Shown: positions 40,437 to 49,532, counted from the stretch's first letter. The stretch: DNA of 64,000 nucleotides from Streptomyces sp. SCL15-4 (GCF_033366695.1 NZ_JAOBTQ010000001.1:4836001-4900000), one strand, 5' to 3'. Numbers and translations are program-made. The notes: a model not told the origin generated them from the letters alone.

Positions 40437-40649
40437 GTGAAGCCCAAGGGAAGCATGATCAGGGGCATCCGGCAGGGGCGTGGTCTGAGCCTTCGTAAGC
40501 TGGAAGCCCAAACCGGCCTGAACCGGGGATACCTGTCTCGCCTCGAACGGGGCCAGGTTCGGGAGGTCGGCTCTGAGCAGCTCCGAAGGGTGGCCGCCGC
40601 CCTCCACGTGCCGGAGGGCCTGATCCTCGACGAGGAGACGACACCGTGA
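40437..40649 (+). CDS. Cro-like small HTH protein
   Basis: 70 residues. HTH GSMIRGIRQGRGLSLRKLEA, then AQTGLNRGYLSRLERGQV; the rest is a short helix-rich end (AAALHVPEGLILDEE). GTG start without an obvious ribosome site; a GAGAAT -10-like box lies 7 nt upstream, so a leaderless transcript is possible. First rightward gene opposite the repressor; overlaps the excisionase-like gene. Confidence 0.8.
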   Translation: MKPKGSMIRGIRQGRGLSLRKLEAQTGLNRGYLSRLERGQVREVGSEQLRRVAAALHVPEGLILDEETTP

Positions 40650-40900
40650 CCGCCAAGGCCACGAAGACGCGCAGCCCCAACACCCGCCCGGCCACGCAGA
40701 GCGAGGCCGAATTCCGCCGCTGGAGCCCCGAACAGGTGGTCGAACACCAGCTGTTGCCGTACTCCAGCGTCCGCACGCTCAAGGAGCGCTGCTACCGCCG
40801 AGCCCTGTGGCACCACAACGACGGCGGACGCATCACCTTCACGGCCGAAGACCTGCGCCGCAACTCCCAGCTGGGCGCCGTCGAGCCGCAGATCGCCTGA
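40646..40900 (+). CDS. Excisionase-like DNA-binding protein
   Basis: 84 residues, GTG overlapping the upstream stop. The core RRWSPEQVVEHQLLPYSSVR, CYRRALWHHNDGGRITFTAE and DLRR reads as the winged MerR-like fold of excisionases (HTH_17 type). In an element with a tyrosine integrase this is the best candidate to steer excision. Its separation from the integrase by the immunity region is typical. Confidence 0.75.
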   Translation: MTAKATKTRSPNTRPATQSEAEFRRWSPEQVVEHQLLPYSSVRTLKERCYRRALWHHNDGGRITFTAEDLRRNSQLGAVEPQIA

Positions 40901-40987
40901 CCCCCTGACGCGCCGAAGGGCCGCCTGACTTGCCCGGCCCGGCGACCCCCGACTGGCGCCCCCACCACAGAGAAAGCAGAGGTCACC

Positions 40988-41578
40988 GTGACCATTGAGC
41001 TTACCGCCAACACCCCGCCATCGACCTCCGAGCAGCGCGCGCAGCTCGCCGAGCTGATCGGCGACGCGCAGCCCGCGACCAACCGTCTCCTGGAGCAGCT
41101 CGCCGAGTCGATTCGGGACCGCCGCGAGCACGACCACCCGACGTGGGAAGACCTGTACTGCCTCAACCTCGTCTCCTGGATGGGCGAGCGGATGGGGCCG
41201 GTGCTGCGCCGGGTGCTGGACGCCGAGGCCCGGATCGCCGAGCTGGAAAGCCAGGACGAGCGGCGCCGTGTCCGGCTCGCGGCGGCCGAGGCCGACCTGC
41301 TGGCCGTACGGGGTCTGCTGTCCCCGGCCGGGGGGCCGCGCCGTGTCCCGGCCGAGATGGAGATCCACGAGCGGGTGGCGCCGGCGGTCGAGTGGCTGTT
41401 GACCCGGGTCGCCGACCTGGAGCAGCTGCTCGCCAGCAAGAACCGGCCGGTGGACGAGGACCCGATCGCGTACTCGCTGACCCCGAAGGCCGCGGCGTCG
41501 GTGGACCGGCTGACACGCCTGTTCGCGCCGACGCAGGCCCTCCGCGAGGACGCGAATGGCGAGGCGGGTGGCCGCTGA
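40988..41578 (+). CDS. Helical hypothetical protein, 196 aa
   Basis: GTG start with AGAGGTC upstream. Long helices (RRVLDAEARIAELESQDERR) suggest a coiled coil at about 70-105; the C-terminus has VDRLTRLFAPTQALRED. No motif recognised. Lies between the control genes and the replication genes; possibly an accessory replication factor. Confidence 0.65.
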   Translation: MTIELTANTPPSTSEQRAQLAELIGDAQPATNRLLEQLAESIRDRREHDHPTWEDLYCLNLVSWMGERMGPVLRRVLDAEARIAELESQDERRRVRLAAAEADLLAVRGLLSPAGGPRRVPAEMEIHERVAPAVEWLLTRVADLEQLLASKNRPVDEDPIAYSLTPKAAASVDRLTRLFAPTQALREDANGEAGGR

Positions 41579-41685
41579 CCTTCTGACTGCCCCGGGCACG
41601 CCGTCTTTCTCAGGGCGGGCCCGGGGCCCGCACGAGGGCGCCTTGAGCAGCCCGATTCACCAGTACGCACAGAACGGAGCCGCTC

Positions 41686-42153
41686 ATGCAGCAGCAGCCC
41701 ACGGAGTTCGAGCCCTCCCCCGCGGTCGCCCGCACCTTGGTCCAGATCGAGGCCGCGAAGCTGGTCGTCGGCCAGGAACTGGCTCCCGTCCTTGACGCCC
41801 TCGGTGACCTGATCCGGATCAACGGTGCTCCCAGCTCCAGCATCGCCTGGGTCTCGGACATCCTCGCCCGCGAGCAGCTGCGCGCGTACGCCGCGCAACA
41901 CGACATCACGGTGCACACGTCACGCGACGACGAAGTCTTCCGGACGATGATCATCTGGACGGCCGGCGGCGGAGGCATGGCCATCGTCCCGGCCGGACAG
42001 CGGCCGGCCCGCACTCTCGTCCTGCTGCGCGAGGAAGTCGCGCAACGCGACGAAGCCGCTGCGCGCGGGGCCGCCTTCCAGGCGTCCGTCGCGGCCGGCC
42101 ATGTGGAGGACATCGACGGCTGGCACGCGCGCACGTCCCGGACGGCACCGTGA
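41686..42153 (+). CDS. Hypothetical protein, 155 aa
   Basis: ATG start. Alpha/beta in look: helical N-terminus (TLVQIEAAKLVVGQELAPVL), then VLLREEVAQRDEAAARGAAF. No catalytic motif. Overlaps the next gene by 4 nt, so part of the replication operon. Function unknown. Confidence 0.65.
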   Translation: MQQQPTEFEPSPAVARTLVQIEAAKLVVGQELAPVLDALGDLIRINGAPSSSIAWVSDILAREQLRAYAAQHDITVHTSRDDEVFRTMIIWTAGGGGMAIVPAGQRPARTLVLLREEVAQRDEAAARGAAFQASVAAGHVEDIDGWHARTSRTAP

Positions 42154-42428
42154 CGGCTGACGCCCCGCGCGCCCGGGACACTCCGGGTCGCGCGGATCCA
42201 CTCCCGTTCGACGGCGCCCTGTTCGTCGACATGGACAACCTCCGCGCCCGCTACGAGTGCTTGCGCCCCGACTGCCCCCACCGCCTCGAAGGTCCCGTCT
42301 GCGCGAGCGACCGCGTCGCCGATGCCGCCGGGCGCCCTACCCGCCGCGGGCCCGCCGGCGTCACCGCCTTCGTCGCTGGCGTCAGGGACTACCACCTGGC
42401 CCAGTACCACCACCGGAGCACCCCTTGA
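42150..42428 (+). CDS. Small protein before the primase gene, 92 aa
   Basis: GTG overlapping the upstream stop. FDGALFVDMDNLRARYECLR, then CPHRLEGPVC and a basic end with several His. Cys/His content hints at a zinc site. Overlaps the TTG start of the replication protein. Function unknown. Confidence 0.6.
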   Translation: MTADAPRARDTPGRADPLPFDGALFVDMDNLRARYECLRPDCPHRLEGPVCASDRVADAAGRPTRRGPAGVTAFVAGVRDYHLAQYHHRSTP

Positions 42429-45085
42429 CCGACACGCAGCCCGCCGACCTCCGGGCCGCCGCCCGCGAGCTGCACGACGCCGGCCTGTGCGTCATCCCCA
42501 TCAAGGCCGACGGCAGCAAGGCACCGTCCCTGCGCTCCTGGACCCCGTACAAGGTCGAGCGCTCCACCCCCGCCGACCACGACCAGTGGTTCGGCGAGGA
42601 CCGGGGGGGCGGCATCGCCGTGGTCTACGGCGCCGTCTCCGGGCATGTCGAGCTGATCGAGATGGAGGGCCTCGCCCTCCGCGAGGGTCTGCTGGACGAG
42701 GTCACGGAGATCATGGGAGCGTCCGGCCTCGGCGAGCCGTGGTCGGCAATCCTGAACGGCTGGGTGACCGAGTCCCCGTCGGGCGGCAGGCACTACCGCG
42801 TGCGCATCGACGGTGGCCCCGTGCCGCCCAACCGCAGGCTGGCCTCTCGTCTCGCACGGGAAGACGAGTGGGACGCCTCGGAGCGGCAGCGCGTCGCCGA
42901 GAAGCCGAACACGAAGATCAGGCGCGTCCTGATCGAGACGCGCGGTGAGGGCGGGTACGGCCTGGTAGAGCCGTCCGGCGGCGCAGTGCACGAAACGGGC
43001 CGTCCGTACGTTCGGCTCGCCGGGTCCCCCGCCACCATCCCCGTCCTGGACGCCGACACCGTGGACGCGATCCGGGACGTCTGCCGGATGGTCGACCAGA
43101 TGCCCGTGCCCGAGGCACCGAAGACCGCACCGCCCCCTCGCGAGCCGCTGCCCGACGGCGGTCTGCGCCCCGGCGAGGATTTCGAGGCGCGAGCCGACTG
43201 GGCGGACATCCTCGGGCCGGCGGGATGGACGCTTATCACCCAGCGCGGCGCCACTCGCTACTGGCGTCGCCCTGGCAAGTCCCAGGGAGCCTCCGCAACG
43301 ACCGGCCACGCCCCCGACCGGGATCGGCTGTTCGTGTTCACGACATCCACCGAGTTCACCGCTGAGGTGCCCTACACCAAGTTCGGGGCCTACGCCCTCC
43401 TCCATCATGGCTCCAACCACAAGGCCGCGGCCGCCGCCCTGCGCAAGAAGGGATACGGCACAGAGCCGACCCGTCGGCGCCTTTCCCCGGTCCCTGCCCA
43501 GCCGCAGCACTTCGCCGATGGGTCCTCCGCGCTGGACCCCGACCACGCCCCGGACTCGGGTGACGGGTTCGAGGGCGGTCCCCAGCTGCGCGCCGTCTCG
43601 TCCCGTCCCGAGCTGGACATCACCAACGAGGCCGACGCCATCGACGGCGTCTTGGCGCTCATGGCCAACGGCCGGCTGCCTGACCTCTACAAGCGCTCGG
43701 GTGGCCCGTGCTGGGTGTACCGGGACGAGAACGACGACCCGGTGGTGCAGCAGCTGCGGACGGACAACCTGCGCGCCTACCTCGCCGACCACGTCAGCAG
43801 CTACATCGTGAAGCGGAATCCGATCACCGAGCAGCTGGAGGAGCAGCGCGAGCTGCTCATGCCCAAGAGCTGCTCGACCATCCTTGGCCGGAAGGACTGG
43901 CCACTGCCTCCCCTGCGCGGGGTCGTCACCTCGCCCGTGATCCGGCCCGACGGCAGCCTCTTGGAGGCCCCGGGGTACGACCGGGCAACCGGCCTGTACC
44001 TGGAGCCGCGGGTCCCCCTCCGTCGTCTCCAGCCGCAGGTGACCCGCGAGAGTCTCGCCCGAGCGAAGGACATCGTCCTCGACCAGGTGCTCGCCGACTT
44101 CCCATGGGTGGCCGCCAGCGACCGGGCCAACTACCTGGGTGCGCTGCTCACCCCGATCCTGCGCGCGTACTTCCACGGGCCGACCCAGATGGTGGCCATC
44201 ACCGCCACTGCGATGGGCAGCGGCAAGACCCTGCTCAAGGACATCTTCAAGTACTGCTACGGCACGGCGGACACGGCCTGGCCCGAGAACGACACCGAGC
44301 TGCGGAAGTCGATCACCACCCAGCTGTATGGCACCGGCAGTCCGGTCGTCGTGTTCGACAACCTGCCGAACGGCTTCGTACTGAAGACGCCGATCCTCTC
44401 CGCCCTACTTACCGGTGAGCACTGGGGTGACCGCATTCTGGGGGCCACCGGCAAGGTCACCATGCGCAACGACCGGCTGTGGCTCGTCACCGGCAACGCT
44501 CTGCGGACCGGCGGCGACAACGGCCGCCGCGTCCTCTGGGTGAAACTCGATCCCGACTGCCCCGACCCGGACCAGCGCGATGGGTTCCGCGTCGGGGACC
44601 TCCGGCCCTGGCTACGCGACAACGCGTCGACTCTGGTCGCTGCGCTGGTCACCCTCGTCCGAGCGTGGTTCGCCGCCGGGGCACCCACCGTCCGCGTCCG
44701 CAAGGGCGACTACAGCGAGTGGGCCTCCATGATGGCCGGCCTGCTCAACTTCCTCGGCGTCGAGGGGTGGATGGCCGACAGCGCCAACACCCGTGACCAG
44801 GACGACGAGTACCAGGAGTGGGCTCTCTTCCTGGAAATGTGGCGGGAGACCTTCGGCGCCGAGCCGGTCCAGGCCGGTGCCGTCATCAAGAGCCTGCCCA
44901 ACCACGTGCCCCGCAAGGGCGACGATCCACCGAGCGCGAACCAGCTGGGCATCTGGCTCAAGGCCCGTGCTGGCCGCTACTTCGGCACCCACAAGGCCGT
45001 CATGGTCGTCGACAGCCACAAGAAGCAGAACCTGTGGCGAGTCGACGTCCACGGGGACCGCGGCACCGGGCGGCACGAGTCATGA
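42425..45085 (+). CDS. Prim-Pol/ATPase replication protein
   Basis: 886 residues from TTG 42425, overlapping the previous stop; the longer frame would cover that gene. N-terminal about 215 residues look like a bifunctional primase/polymerase domain (LHDAGLCVIPIKADGSKAPS; DRGGGIAVVYGAVSGHVELI; SPSGGRHYRVRIDGG). A middle linker follows, then an AAA-like ATPase with Walker A MGSGKT at about 597-602 and DNLPNGF / TGNALRTGGDNGRR further on. This Prim-Pol plus ATPase design is the usual replication initiator of Streptomyces prophages and integrative elements. The following repeat block is its likely origin. Confidence 0.85.
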   Translation: MTDTQPADLRAAARELHDAGLCVIPIKADGSKAPSLRSWTPYKVERSTPADHDQWFGEDRGGGIAVVYGAVSGHVELIEMEGLALREGLLDEVTEIMGASGLGEPWSAILNGWVTESPSGGRHYRVRIDGGPVPPNRRLASRLAREDEWDASERQRVAEKPNTKIRRVLIETRGEGGYGLVEPSGGAVHETGRPYVRLAGSPATIPVLDADTVDAIRDVCRMVDQMPVPEAPKTAPPPREPLPDGGLRPGEDFEARADWADILGPAGWTLITQRGATRYWRRPGKSQGASATTGHAPDRDRLFVFTTSTEFTAEVPYTKFGAYALLHHGSNHKAAAAALRKKGYGTEPTRRRLSPVPAQPQHFADGSSALDPDHAPDSGDGFEGGPQLRAVSSRPELDITNEADAIDGVLALMANGRLPDLYKRSGGPCWVYRDENDDPVVQQLRTDNLRAYLADHVSSYIVKRNPITEQLEEQRELLMPKSCSTILGRKDWPLPPLRGVVTSPVIRPDGSLLEAPGYDRATGLYLEPRVPLRRLQPQVTRESLARAKDIVLDQVLADFPWVAASDRANYLGALLTPILRAYFHGPTQMVAITATAMGSGKTLLKDIFKYCYGTADTAWPENDTELRKSITTQLYGTGSPVVVFDNLPNGFVLKTPILSALLTGEHWGDRILGATGKVTMRNDRLWLVTGNALRTGGDNGRRVLWVKLDPDCPDPDQRDGFRVGDLRPWLRDNASTLVAALVTLVRAWFAAGAPTVRVRKGDYSEWASMMAGLLNFLGVEGWMADSANTRDQDDEYQEWALFLEMWRETFGAEPVQAGAVIKSLPNHVPRKGDDPPSANQLGIWLKARAGRYFGTHKAVMVVDSHKKQNLWRVDVHGDRGTGRHES

Positions 45086-45444
45086 CCGGCGGCTTCCCTG
45101 CGGGGACTGCGGGGACTCTGCGGGACCTTCGCAGGGACTACGCCAGGTCCCGGCACAGGCGCCGACCTGCACGGAGGCGGGGACGCGGGGGCCTGCGGGG
45201 ACCCCTCACCTCCTCTCGTACAGCGCGCGCGTCCCACGCACATCGCGCATCACATGCGCCGCCTCCATCGCATGGAGGTTCCGGCGTCCTCCGGCATCAG
45301 GGGATTCCCCAGCTCCCCGCAGGTCCCCGCGTCCCCGCAAAGTCACTGATCAGGGCCGTACTGGGACCGCGCCTGAGTCCCCGCAGGACATCCGCGAGGT
45401 CCCCGCACTCCCCGCAGAAGCCCAGCAACCGAATCGAGGTGACC
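45086..45444. repeat. Candidate replication origin: opposed GCGGGGAC arrays
   Basis: Non-coding 359 bp between primase and helicase. Forward (T)GCGGGGAC copies at 45099, 45108 and 45194, with near copies at 45119 and 45177. Reverse copies GTCCCCGC(A) or CTCCCCGCA at 45313, 45323, 45331, 45377, 45399 and 45408. The forward copies cluster left and the reverse copies right of a 110-bp centre. Iteron-like, and able to fold into a large interrupted stem. Confidence 0.65.
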
Positions 45445-47052
45445 ATGTCCTTCACACCACGCCCGTACCAGCTCGACGCCATCGAGGCGCTACGCCAGGG
45501 CTGGGCCGCCGGCCAGCAGCGCCTGGCCGTCGTCCTGCCGACCGGCGCCGGCAAGACCGTCATCTTCTCCCACCTGGCGCACCAGATGCTCGACAGCCTC
45601 GACGGCCGCCGCGTCCTGGTGATCGCCCACCGGGAGGAGCTGATCGAGCAGGCCGCTTCCAAGCTGCTCTCGGTCGACCCGATGCTGCGGGTCGGCATCG
45701 TCAAGGCCCAGCGCGACGACCACGCGGACGCCGACGTGATCGTGGCCAGCGTCCAGACCCTGGCCGTGCCCCGCCGGCGGGAGGCCATCCGGGACATCGG
45801 CCTGATCATCGTGGACGAGTGCCACCACGCCGCCGCCCCGACCTACATGGAGGTCCTGAGGCACTTCGGCGCCTGGGACGGCGGTGTGCCGGTGGCTGGC
45901 TTCACCGCCACCATGGCCCGCGCAGACGGCGGCTTGGCCGAGGTCTGGCAGGACGTCGTGTACCGCCTGGACATCCTCGACATGATCAGCGACGGCTACC
46001 TGTGCGACGTCCGGGGCAAGGCGATCAGGGTCGATACCCTCGACCTCAACAAGGTGAAGACCAGGGGCGGCGACCTAGTCGACGGACAGCTGGGCAAAGC
46101 GCTGGAGGACTCCGGCGCGCTGGAGGCCATCGCCAAGGCCTACGTCGACCACGCCGCCGACCGGGCCGGCGTCGTCTTCACCCCGACCGTGGCCACCGCC
46201 CAGGCCGCCGCCGAGTCGCTACGCGCGGTCGGCATCACCGCGGCCCCGGTGTGGGGCGACATGGGCCGCGACGAGCGGCGCGCGGCCCTCGCCCGGTACG
46301 GGGCCGGCGACGTCCAGGTGCTCACCAACTGCATGGTCTTGACGGAGGGCTTCGACGCGCCCCACACCTCGTGCATCGTCGTCGCCCGGCCGACGAAGAG
46401 CGCCGGTCTGTACGTGCAGATGGTCGGCCGCGGCCTGCGCCCGGCGCCCGGGAAGCGCGACGCGCTGCTCCTGGACGTCATGGGCGCGGCGACCCGCCAC
46501 AAGCTCGCCTCAATGGTCGACCTCACCGAGCGGGACATCGGCCAGGCGACGGCCGGAAAGAGCCTGCGGCAGATCGCCGAGGAGCACGCGGCCACCGAGC
46601 GGCGGCGCGCGCTCGCCGCGCGGGTCGAGGCCGAGGAGATCAACCTCTTCGGCGAGTCGGCGATCCGATGGCTGCGCACCGAGGCCGGCACGTGGTTCAT
46701 CCCGCTGACCGGCGCCATGTTCCTGTTCCTTGTCCGGGACGGTGCCCGGCTGTACCGGATGCGCCGCTGGACGCAGACGGACGGCGTGCAGCCGCCCCGG
46801 GACGACATCGCCCGGCCGCTGCCCGAGGCGCTGGCGTGGCTGGAGCAGCAGGCCAAGGTGCTTGCCCCCGGCGCGTTCGTCGCCCGGCAGACCCGCTGGC
46901 GTCAGGGCAAGCCCACGGACAAGCAGTGCGCGCTGGCCCGTCGCCTCGGCATCCGGGTACCGCCCGGCAGCACCGCCGGCGACGTCGCCGACCTCATCGA
47001 CCAGGAGCGCGTCGGCCGCGTCCTGGGCCAGTTGATCCTTCCCGCCGCGTAG
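45445..47052 (+). CDS. SF2 DEAD/DEAH-box helicase
   Basis: 535 residues from ATG 45445 (GAGGTGACC upstream); the in-frame extension to 45082 passes through the repeat block and is not credible. Motif I PTGAGKT at 32-38, Ia VIAHREELI, motif II DECHHA (about 123-128), III GFTATMARADGG, VI QMVGRGLRPAPGK (about 326-338). RecQ/UvrB-like two-domain helicase with a C-terminal extension of about 120 residues. It likely unwinds the origin or forks with the Prim-Pol protein. Confidence 0.88.
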   Translation: MSFTPRPYQLDAIEALRQGWAAGQQRLAVVLPTGAGKTVIFSHLAHQMLDSLDGRRVLVIAHREELIEQAASKLLSVDPMLRVGIVKAQRDDHADADVIVASVQTLAVPRRREAIRDIGLIIVDECHHAAAPTYMEVLRHFGAWDGGVPVAGFTATMARADGGLAEVWQDVVYRLDILDMISDGYLCDVRGKAIRVDTLDLNKVKTRGGDLVDGQLGKALEDSGALEAIAKAYVDHAADRAGVVFTPTVATAQAAAESLRAVGITAAPVWGDMGRDERRAALARYGAGDVQVLTNCMVLTEGFDAPHTSCIVVARPTKSAGLYVQMVGRGLRPAPGKRDALLLDVMGAATRHKLASMVDLTERDIGQATAGKSLRQIAEEHAATERRRALAARVEAEEINLFGESAIRWLRTEAGTWFIPLTGAMFLFLVRDGARLYRMRRWTQTDGVQPPRDDIARPLPEALAWLEQQAKVLAPGAFVARQTRWRQGKPTDKQCALARRLGIRVPPGSTAGDVADLIDQERVGRVLGQLILPAA

Positions 47053-47111
47053 CGGTCCGGGCCTGTCCCTATCAGGCCCGGACCTCCCCACATCTCATCA
47101 CGGAGGACCCC

Positions 47112-47477
47112 ATGCGCATGACGCCCGCCCAGGCCGCCTGGGTGCAGGAGCACGTCCTGGCTCCCCGCCAGATCCCGCCCGCCGACCCGGAATGCCCCTG
47201 CCAGGGCGTTTCCGACGCCTGCCAGCACGGCGAGCACGCTGACTGCGGCCACGACCAGTGGGTCGCCTGGTGGGGCACCGAACCGGAAACCGTCATCGGC
47301 AGCGGCTTCAGCACCTCCCCCTGCCGAGGCTCCTCCGGCCTCGACCGCGGGCAGGCCACCGTCTACCTCGCCGACCGCGAATGCCACACCCGCTGCAACT
47401 GCCACTGCCACCAGCCCATCCCGGCACCCAGCGCAGCACCGGAGCACGCCGAGCAGCTCGGCCTCTTCGCGGCGTAG
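47112..47477 (+). CDS. Cys/His-rich protein, 121 aa
   Basis: ATG with GGAGG upstream. Cys/His clusters CPCQGVSDACQHGEHADCGH and CHTRCNCHCH suggest two metal sites. The end EQLGLFAA is a plausible clamp-binding-type QLxLF peptide (Q-L-G-L-F), seen in proteins that dock on the DNA polymerase sliding clamp; that reading is inference. After the helicase, so a replication accessory is possible. Confidence 0.7.
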   Translation: MRMTPAQAAWVQEHVLAPRQIPPADPECPCQGVSDACQHGEHADCGHDQWVAWWGTEPETVIGSGFSTSPCRGSSGLDRGQATVYLADRECHTRCNCHCHQPIPAPSAAPEHAEQLGLFAA

Positions 47478-47535
47478 CCCTCTCCGCGCCAATCCGGTTC
47501 CACCGGCCCCCGCGCGATACAGCCAGGAGACCCAC

Positions 47536-47820
47536 ATGACCGACCAGCAGCTCACCCCCGCTGAGATCCGTCTCGCCCAGTACGGGCAGCGCACCAGCAC
47601 CTGGTCCACCGCCACCTACAACGACGGCACCGAGAAGGCGCTGAACGAGATCGCGCTCGGACTGAAGGCCGAGGTGGACCGCCTCCGTGCCGAACTCGCC
47701 CGCCGCGTCCAGTGCAACGACTGCGGCGCCGTCGGCGAGGTCTTCACCGCCGTCGACGGTCTCGCCTACCTCGCCCCGTCCGGCCAGATCGGGCACCACG
47801 GCGCCCCCGCGTCCGCGTGA
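47536..47820 (+). CDS. Small protein with one Cys pair, 94 aa
   Basis: ATG with CAGGAG upstream. N-terminal AEIRLAQYGQRTSTWSTATY, helical middle (NEIALGLKAEVDRLRAELAR) and a short CNDCGAVGE segment. Function unknown. Followed by a strong hairpin. Confidence 0.65.
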   Translation: MTDQQLTPAEIRLAQYGQRTSTWSTATYNDGTEKALNEIALGLKAEVDRLRAELARRVQCNDCGAVGEVFTAVDGLAYLAPSGQIGHHGAPASA

Positions 47821-47838
47821 GCTGGTCCAGCACGACGA

Positions 47839-47869
47839 CGGCCGCCCGGAGTCGAGTTCCGGGCGGCCG
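47839..47869 (+). terminator. Hairpin terminator/attenuator
   Basis: Perfect 12-bp stem CGGCCGCCCGGA / TCCGGGCGGCCG with a 7-nt loop; separates the replication genes from the early block that matches the left element. Confidence 0.65.
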
Positions 47870-47900
47870 CCAGCCCCGACCCTACCCACCTGGAGCGACC

Positions 47901-48449
47901 ATGACCGACCGCACCACCACCGCCGAACCCGACCTCACCGAGCTGGTCCCGCTCCTCCGCGTGGTCACCGACGCCCTGCGCGAGACCCCGCTCACCCTCG
48001 GCACCCCGGCCGGCATCGCCGACCTCGCCGCGACCATCACGGTGCGCGTCGCCGCGTACGTCGGCCGGGAGGTGCTCCCGCCCGGCCCGCCCGCCGACCG
48101 GGCCGCCGTGCTCCGGGAGGCATACGAGATCGCCTACACCGAGGGCATGCGGCTGAACGCCCTGGAGGCCGAGATCGGCGCCGGCCCCTACCGCGGGGCA
48201 CTCGCCGTCGCGCATCTGCTGCGCAAGGCCATCTCCGAGGCGCAGCCCGCCGCCGAGGCGACCACTGGCGAGGCGCAGCAGACCACGCCAGGACTCACCG
48301 TCCCCGCCCTCGCTCGCCTCCGCGCCGGCACCGCCGCCCTCACCGGAGATGCGCCGCCCTACGACCAGCTGCCGGACGCCGAACGCGAGCGCTACCTCGG
48401 CCAGGCCTGGCAGCTCATGGCCCGTGGCGACGGAGGGCAGCAGCAGTGA
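47901..48449 (+). CDS. Conserved phage early protein, full-length partner of 1-446
   Basis: 182 residues, ATG with TGGAGCG upstream. Shares REVLPPGPPADRAA (about 57-70) and the C-terminal YDQLPDAERERYLGQAWQL block with the truncated protein at the left edge; the segments between them differ. Helical, no motif. Its start predicts how far the left copy extends beyond the window (about 55 residues). Function unknown. Confidence 0.8.
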   Translation: MTDRTTTAEPDLTELVPLLRVVTDALRETPLTLGTPAGIADLAATITVRVAAYVGREVLPPGPPADRAAVLREAYEIAYTEGMRLNALEAEIGAGPYRGALAVAHLLRKAISEAQPAAEATTGEAQQTTPGLTVPALARLRAGTAALTGDAPPYDQLPDAERERYLGQAWQLMARGDGGQQQ

Positions 48450-48616
48450 CCGCCCGCCGCCGCTGCCCCCGTGGCCACTTCCTCCCCGCCGCCGGCGCCT
48501 GCCGCTGTACGCGCCGCCGCCGGACCTACTGGGGCGGCGACCTGGACGGCCAGGGCCTCGACCGCCGCAGCAAGACCAGCATCACCACCGTCCCCCTCAC
48601 CGGGAGCTACTTGTGA
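48446..48616 (+). CDS. Small basic CPRGHFLP-family protein, 56 aa
   Basis: GTG overlapping the previous stop. RRRCPRGHFLPAAGACRC at the start and TTVPLTGSYL at the end match the product of 443-643. The same gene order in both elements supports both calls. Possible metal site (Cys6, His10, Cys18, Cys20). Function unknown. Confidence 0.75.
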   Translation: MTARRRCPRGHFLPAAGACRCTRRRRTYWGGDLDGQGLDRRSKTSITTVPLTGSYL

Positions 48617-48879
48617 CCCGCCAGCGCTACACCGCCGACACGATCACCGACGACGCCTTGGACGAGCTGTACGAGACCGCGAACCACGGCTGGCGCCGAG
48701 GCGACGAGTGGAAGGACCGCGCCTTGAAGGCCGAAGCCGCCCTGGAGCGGCTGACCAAGTGGTGCGACGAACTGGACACCTACGCCCGCGTGGTGCTCAA
48801 GGACGACAGCGCTGAGAACCCGGTGGCGGCCAACATCCGCGCCAGGATCGCCGAGCCCAAGGAGACCAGCACGCCGTGA
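48613..48879 (+). CDS. Hypothetical protein, 88 aa
   Basis: GTG overlapping the previous stop. Contains ELYETANHGWRRGDEWKDRA and a helix LKAEAALERLTKWCDELDTY. Acidic, soluble. Function unknown; coupled to the next gene by ATGA-type overlap. Confidence 0.65.
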   Translation: MTRQRYTADTITDDALDELYETANHGWRRGDEWKDRALKAEAALERLTKWCDELDTYARVVLKDDSAENPVAANIRARIAEPKETSTP

Positions 48880-49532
48880 ACACCTGTGGCCTGTGCGAGC
48901 GACAGCTGGAGCACGGCTACCTGTGCCCCGGCTGCACGCTCGCGACCACCGAGCGGCTCGACCGCATGCCCCGGCTGTGGGCCGCGCTCTCCGCGTTCCT
49001 CGCCCCCGCCAGCGGCACCCCCCAGTACGGGCGCACCAGCCCGGCCGAGGCGCCGCTGCCCGTGCGCGAGACCGTGCTCAGCCTCCGCGCCGCCGGCGGC
49101 ATCGCCGGTGTCTTGGAGGACTGGCGGTCCGCGATGCAGGCGGACCGCGGCTGGGGCCGCCCCGTCGTACCGACCGCCGTCGAGCGCCGTGTCCTCGTCG
49201 CGGCCCGCGCACTGTCCCTCAACATGGAGTGGATCGGGGGCTCTTGGCCGATGGCCGGCGTCATGGCGACAGAGGTCCGCGACCTGGAGCGCGACGTCCT
49301 GTCGATCGTGGACCCTGAGGACCCGGACGAGCGGCGGGCCCGGCGCGGCACTCACCTCGGCTACTGCGTCGCCCAGGTCGAGGCTGGCGACGGCGAGGAC
49401 CCGGTGGTGTGCGGGGCCGCCCTGCGGTCGTACCCCGGCCAGGCGGTAGTCGCCTGCCAGTGGTGCGGTACGGCGTACGGGCCGGCGGACTACCTGCTGC
49501 TGAAGCGGCTTCAGCCGGAGATAGCCCAGTGA
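48876..49532 (+). CDS. Protein with two zinc-ribbon-like ends, 218 aa
   Basis: GTG start. N-terminus CGLCERQLEHGYLCPGC is a four-Cys metal site; the C-terminus has C-VAQV, CGAALRSYPG and ACQWCGTAYG, a second one. The middle is helical (RRVLVAARALSLNMEWIGGS). The same N- and C-terminal zinc layout occurs in uncharacterised Streptomyces phage proteins that also carry HTH-like cores. Its stop codon is the first base pair of a long palindrome. Confidence 0.75.
   Translation: MNTCGLCERQLEHGYLCPGCTLATTERLDRMPRLWAALSAFLAPASGTPQYGRTSPAEAPLPVRETVLSLRAAGGIAGVLEDWRSAMQADRGWGRPVVPTAVERRVLVAARALSLNMEWIGGSWPMAGVMATEVRDLERDVLSIVDPEDPDERRARRGTHLGYCVAQVEAGDGEDPVVCGAALRSYPGQAVVACQWCGTAYGPADYLLLKRLQPEIAQ

Noticed and set aside
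42389..44176. 595-codon minus-strand frame
   Set aside because: Antisense to the Prim-Pol/ATPase gene, which has clear motifs on the plus strand.
45082..45444. In-frame N-terminal extension of the helicase
   Set aside because: It translates the GCGGGGAC repeat block into Arg/Pro-rich sequence; the helicase family starts at the ATG at 45445 with its own ribosome site.
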